Below the pieces are notes generated by a model. It searched no databases, had not been told where the DNA came from, and saw only the letters and a list, made by a program, of their open reading frames with translations. Shown here in pieces: positions 60,101 through 64,000 of a stretch of DNA of 64,000 nucleotides. Every line of letters starts with the position of its first letter. Position 1 is the stretch's first letter. Location: the NCBI GenBank assembly GCA_905183005.1, contig CAJJDO010000008.1, forward strand, positions 746,927-810,926, given 5' to 3'. The translations under genes and the position numbers were made by a program. This stretch comes from Paramecium pentaurelia. Lineage: Eukaryota; Ciliophora; Oligohymenophorea; Peniculida; Parameciidae.

Positions 60101-63100
60101 GTGATTCCTGTATTATTAGTTGTTCAGAATTTTGTGATGTCTGCATTGATGGTAGATGTTAGAAATGTTAAAATGGATTCTAATTTATTTCTTAAACATA
60201 ATAATGTATTCCTATTTGTGGAGATTTCAAAATTGTTGGTAATGAAAATTGTGATGATAATAATTTTGTCATATTTGATGGATGTTATCAATGTTAATTT
60301 AAATGTTAGAATTCATGTACAAATTGTTTGAATGGTTAATGTTAAGAATGTAATACCAAAGGGTCGATATTAAATTTATCTACTTTATAATGTGAGTCAA
60401 TTCTTGATGATAATATTGTAAATGATGAACAATGTGATGATGGTAATATTATACCTATGGATGGATGCTTTTAATAGTAGTATGAATGCTAAGATTCGTG
60501 TAGTGAATGCTATTTAGGATATTGTTTAAATTGTTAACAAAATTGGAAATTAGATATGCAATTTAACATGTGTTTTCCTATATGTGGAGATGGATTGATA
60601 GTTGGTAACGAAGTCTGTGAAGATTCTAACTCCTCAATTTATGATGGATGTTATTAGTGTTAACTTTAATGTGATAAAAATTGTTAGATTTGTGATTAAT
60701 CAGTTTGTTAAGCTTGCTTATTAGGCTTTATTTTGATTAATAATCACTGTGTAGAAGTTTGTGGAGATGGTATTCTTGTAGAATAAGAAGAATGTGATGA
60801 TTAAATTAATCTTATTGATTAAATATGTAATCAATGCAAATATACATGCAATATTGGATGTAAATTATGTGTTTTTGGTGTTTGTGAACTATGTGAAGAA
60901 GGATATTTATTGTAAGATTTCTAATGTTAATCTATATGTGGGGATAAAATAATTATTGGATCTGAATAGTGTGATGATGGTAATTAAAATCCTTATGATG
61001 GTTGTCATTTATGTTAATTTTAATGCTAATAGGAATGTTTAGATTGCAAATTTGGCAAATGTTATGATTGTTAACTAGAATATTTAGTTGATAAGTATTA
61101 ATGTATTGATTTGTGTGGAAATAAAGCAATTTCTAAAAATGAGTAATGTGACGATGGGAACTTAGAACCATTTGATGGATGTTATAATTGTATATATTCT
61201 TGTGACTAAAATTGTTAAGTTTGTTAATCAGGATATTGTCTTCAGTGTAAAAACAATTAATGGTAAGTCAATTCTATTAATTTTACATGTCAACCATTTT
61301 GTGGGGATAAATTTGTTGTTGGTTATGAATAGTGTGATGATGGTAATGATATTAGATACGATGGATGTTATGATTGCTATTTTGAATGTTAAGATTCTTG
61401 TACCAGTTGTGTTGAGGGTGAATGTTAATCATGTGTTGTTGGATGGGATTTAATAAATAAATAATGCATTCCAATATGTGGAGATCTTCTAATTCTTGGA
61501 GATGAATAATGTGAAGATGGTAATGATATACAATATGATGGTTGTTATAATTGTTAATTTCAATGTTAAAATGAATGTACTTTTTGTAACAATGGAGTTT
61601 GCTAAGCATGTAATACTTAAGGATGGACTTTGATTTAAAATTAGTGCTTTCCACTATGTGGAGATGGAATTGTTATATTGCCTTATGAATAATGTGACGA
61701 TGGTAACTAGTAATAATTTGATGGTTGTTATGATTGTAGTTTTTAATGTTAGGAAATATGTGATGATTGTATAGATGGAAAATGTTATAAATGCAAAGAA
61801 TTAGGATGGTTAGTAGAAAATTTCATTTGTGTTCCATATTGTGGAGATGGATTAATAGTTGGAAATGAATAATGTGATGATGGTACATAAGTTACAAATT
61901 CTTGCATTAATTGTAAACTTGTTTGCGATTCATATTGTATTGATTGTAATAATGGCATATGCTATACATGTGAAATTGGAAGATATCTTGATAATAATTA
62001 ATGTTTACCATTATGTGGAGATGGTTTGTATGTACATGAAGGCTGTGATGATGGAAACCTTGATAATGGTGATGGATGTTCTGATATTTGCATAGTTGAA
62101 AAAGATTGGGTTTGTATTAATACTATGAATATGGTTAGTACATGTTTTTATTCTGTTTCTCCTTAAATGAAACTTGAATTAATTACTTAATTTCCAGAGA
62201 ATGTTGAAGAAGTCTTAATTACTTTTAATTAGCCTATGCTCCTTAAATATAATGAAAGTTTCGATGCAAATCATTATTTTTAAGGGAATATCACAAATTT
62301 AGTCTTTGAATAATATTTAATAGAGTTTAATTTTTCAACTCAACCGCAATTTTAAAATGCTCAAACCATTTCAGTATTAGCTACTATTACATTTTATGAG
62401 AACATTGTTGATCCTATTCTAATTGTTATTCTTAATAATACTGCTATTGTCTCAGAATATTAAACTATAATTGTTGAAAATGAAAAATAACTAAAATTAA
62501 AAACTCCAATTGTGATATCTTAAAATGTATTAGAATCATCTTAAAGTGCAAAATCATTTACAAATACTATAATATATTTTATGATTGCATTGTCAACTCT
62601 ATGTGTTTTGACAGGCTCTTTTGAAATGTTTTGGAATCTTATGGATTTACTATAATATTTATCATACATAAAATATGTAAACATCTAATTTCCTACTAAT
62701 TTAAATATCTATTTTGAGGTTTTTAAATTGATATCTATATAGCCAATAATGAATGCCACTGGAATTAGTGCTATTTTTAGTTTATTAGATGGAAATGAAA
62801 ATTAAGTTGTGTAAACATCTGAAAAATTCCTAACAGATGATATAAATGGTTATTTTTATACAAATTTTTAAAGTTCTATATTTTGTTTTGTTGGCCTTTA
62901 TCTTGGTTACTTTTTCGCAAAATTTATGACAAAAATATTATATCGAATTGGTCCATATCATATATCATTATCTGGTTATTATGCAGGAAAAGTAATCTAT
63001 GTTATAAGAAATCTACTTAGATAAAGCAAATAAGAGTTTTATTACAATGGAATACTTAGAATGGTTATGTCTAATTATTATGACATAAGCTTTTCTGTTT

Positions 63101-63735
63101 TTATTTAGCTTATCAACTTCAATACTACATCAGTAATATTGAGCATTAATTCTTATGCTGCTCTACTTGTTTTTTGTTTATAGATGGGATTTTTCGCCTA
63201 TATGTTTACTAAATAGATCTCATTTTCTAAAGAACGCACTGTATAAAAAAAGGAATAATTTTCAGCCCTTTTTGATGGAATTACTGAATCTTAAAATATT
63301 TGGGTAACATAATATAATACAATTCTACTATTTAAAAAATAAATTTTTATTTTTTTGATTGTCTATATGGAATATAATGGAACTTTGTAAGCTATAGTAA
63401 TTGCATTTAGTTAAACATTATTTTTAATTTATGTTTTTAAACTAAAACCATTAAATAACATATATGAGTACTATAAAATATTGGTAGCTGATTCCTTCTT
63501 AGCCTTTAATACATTGCTCTTTTTAGTATATGCATATAGAAGTTAACTTAATTTGTCAGTTGATGATTACATATTAATAGGATGGTTTCATATAGCAAGT
63601 TTTAGTTTAATTTTAGTGTTTTCCCTTTTATGCGACTTAAAACAATAAGCTACTCATATCTATAAAAAAATAGTAGCTCTAATAACAAATAAAGTACCTG
63701 AATAGAATTAAGGAGCTACAATAATATTTTATTGA
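57185..63735 (+). CDS. Giant Cys-rich surface protein with DUF4215-type repeats and multi-span C-terminus
   Basis: Predicted 2166 aa with two introns (25 nt each). A signal peptide (MLFTIFIIIQLSLCDW) is followed by an N-terminal beta-rich region with a Gly run (CSYSCGGGGGGCSNV), furin-like Cys pairs (CLSCSESTEFDCLTC), a second beta-rich module, and then 14 repeats of about 60 residues built on C-DDGN-x-x-P-x-DGC, C-x-x-x-C-x-x-C and CGD. After the repeats comes a beta-type region (ELITQFPENVEEVLITFNQP) and a C-terminal block with about eight hydrophobic spans (for example YFMIALSTLCVLTGSFEMFW) ending GATIIFY. It is a plasma-membrane protein with a large ectodomain. Comparable ciliate proteins are known only as predicted surface or matrix proteins. 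Confidence 0.93.
59655..62095 (+). repeat. Fourteen Cys-rich DUF4215-like repeats
   Basis: Repeats of about 180 bp start near 59700, 59880, 60068, 60250, 60430, 60615, 60790, 60968, 61148, 61332, 61509, 61692, 61872 and 62044, judged by the CDDGN core. Core variants include CDDGNDNPFDGC, CDDNNFVIFDGC, CEDSNSSIYDGC, CDDQINLIDQIC and CDDGTQVTNSC. The family is known as the Myxococcus cysteine-rich repeat. Spacing is regular; individual cores drift. Confidence 0.85.
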
Positions 63736-63894
63736 TATAATATCATTTCGTTTTTTATTCTAAATTTATTATATATTTTTAATAAGATATTTATGAATAT
63801 AAAAATATTTATAAGATTAGGAAATATTTATAAATAGAAAAATGTAATATAAGATATATGTATTTATATATTTGGAAAATGATACTATTTAATA

Positions 63895-64000
63895 TCAAGA
63901 TGTATCATTGGTCTCATCTTCTTCAATTATCTCACCTAATAAAGTTAAATAAATACCTTCCTCTTGTTGATACCCTTCTCCATCTTCACCTTCTCCTTCA
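63895..64000 (-). CDS. C-terminus of an acidic protein, 5' end outside the window
   Basis: The minus strand from the window edge reads EGEGEDGEGYQQEEG, then GEIIEEDETNDTS and TGA at 63895-63897. A 21-nt GT...TAG stretch inside is probably an intron (codon multiple, no TGA). Only the acidic tail is visible, so the protein cannot be named. It converges on the giant surface-protein gene with 159 bp between the stops. Confidence 0.55.
   Translation of the reverse strand, partial: EGEGEDGEGYQQEEGIYLTLLGEIIEEDETNDTS

Noticed and set aside
60020..62095. Multiple short frames at 59.3-62.1 kb on both strands
   Set aside because: All lie inside the Cys-rich repeat array of the giant surface protein and reflect repeated TGT/GAT/GGT words in other frames.
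1..64000. CRISPR arrays, insertion sequences, ribosome binding sites, tRNA or rRNA genes
   Set aside because: The window is eukaryotic. I saw no spaced direct repeats, no transposase frame and no recognisable rRNA. tRNA genes were looked for only by eye and none was convincing, so a covariance-model scan would be needed to exclude them.

Overview
The window reads as ciliate macronuclear DNA, most likely Paramecium. It is very AT-rich. Long reading frames appear only when TAA and TAG are read as Gln and TGA is the sole stop. The genes are cut by tiny GT...AG introns of about 19-32 nt, and genes lie tens of bases apart on both strands. Tetrahymena shares the code but has longer introns, and hypotrich ciliates keep genes on nanochromosomes, so the tiny introns favour Paramecium. 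I resolved most genes by hand as spliced frames. For nearly all of them the genomic span minus the introns found is an exact multiple of three, which supports the models.

Layout. 1-1217 has no clear gene. 1.2-8.3 kb is a minus-strand block: RING membrane protein, atypical E2F with two DNA-binding domains, an unknown 748-aa protein, an EF-hand protein and a tail-anchored protein. 9.1-21.1 kb is a plus-strand run: YIPF6, a RINGv/FHA protein, two unknown proteins, calcineurin A, a 1035-aa solenoid-like protein, an MFS transporter and a Ser-rich protein. At 22.75 kb an Aurora-like kinase and a TMEM33-like protein diverge with 16 bp between their start codons. Then come eS28, a RINGv membrane protein and a Notum/pectin-acetylesterase-like enzyme (plus), and two minus-strand genes, one extremely Gln/Asn-rich. 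30-37.4 kb holds a 3R-MYB factor, a CDPK, GDP-mannose pyrophosphorylase and N-myristoyltransferase. 38-49.8 kb holds a secreted protein, a Gln/Val-rich protein with charged repeats, a degenerate eEF1A/eRF3/HBS1-family protein, two tandem small paralogues, a PP2C phosphatase and a secreted acidic-repeat protein. 50-57 kb holds a sirtuin, a HEAT-repeat protein, an RSZ-type SR splicing factor and an ABHD17-like depalmitoylase. 57.2-63.7 kb is one 2166-aa surface protein with 14 Cys-rich repeats and a multi-span C-terminus. A partial minus-strand gene ends the window.

The genes are independent units, not operons. Themes recur: Ca2+ signalling (EF-hand protein, calcineurin, CDPK), phosphorylation (Aurora, PP2C, HEAT protein), cell-cycle transcription (E2F, 3R-MYB), lipid modification (NMT, ABHD17, an MGSCQC N-terminus) and membrane or surface proteins. 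The strongest candidate for something undescribed is the EF1A-family protein at 43652-44959, whose GTP-binding motifs have decayed while its C-terminal beta-barrel features remain. The acidic-repeat secreted protein, the tandem small paralogues and the giant Cys-rich protein follow. With only TGA as stop, open frames of about 100 codons arise by chance here, so short uncharacterised frames get low confidence.
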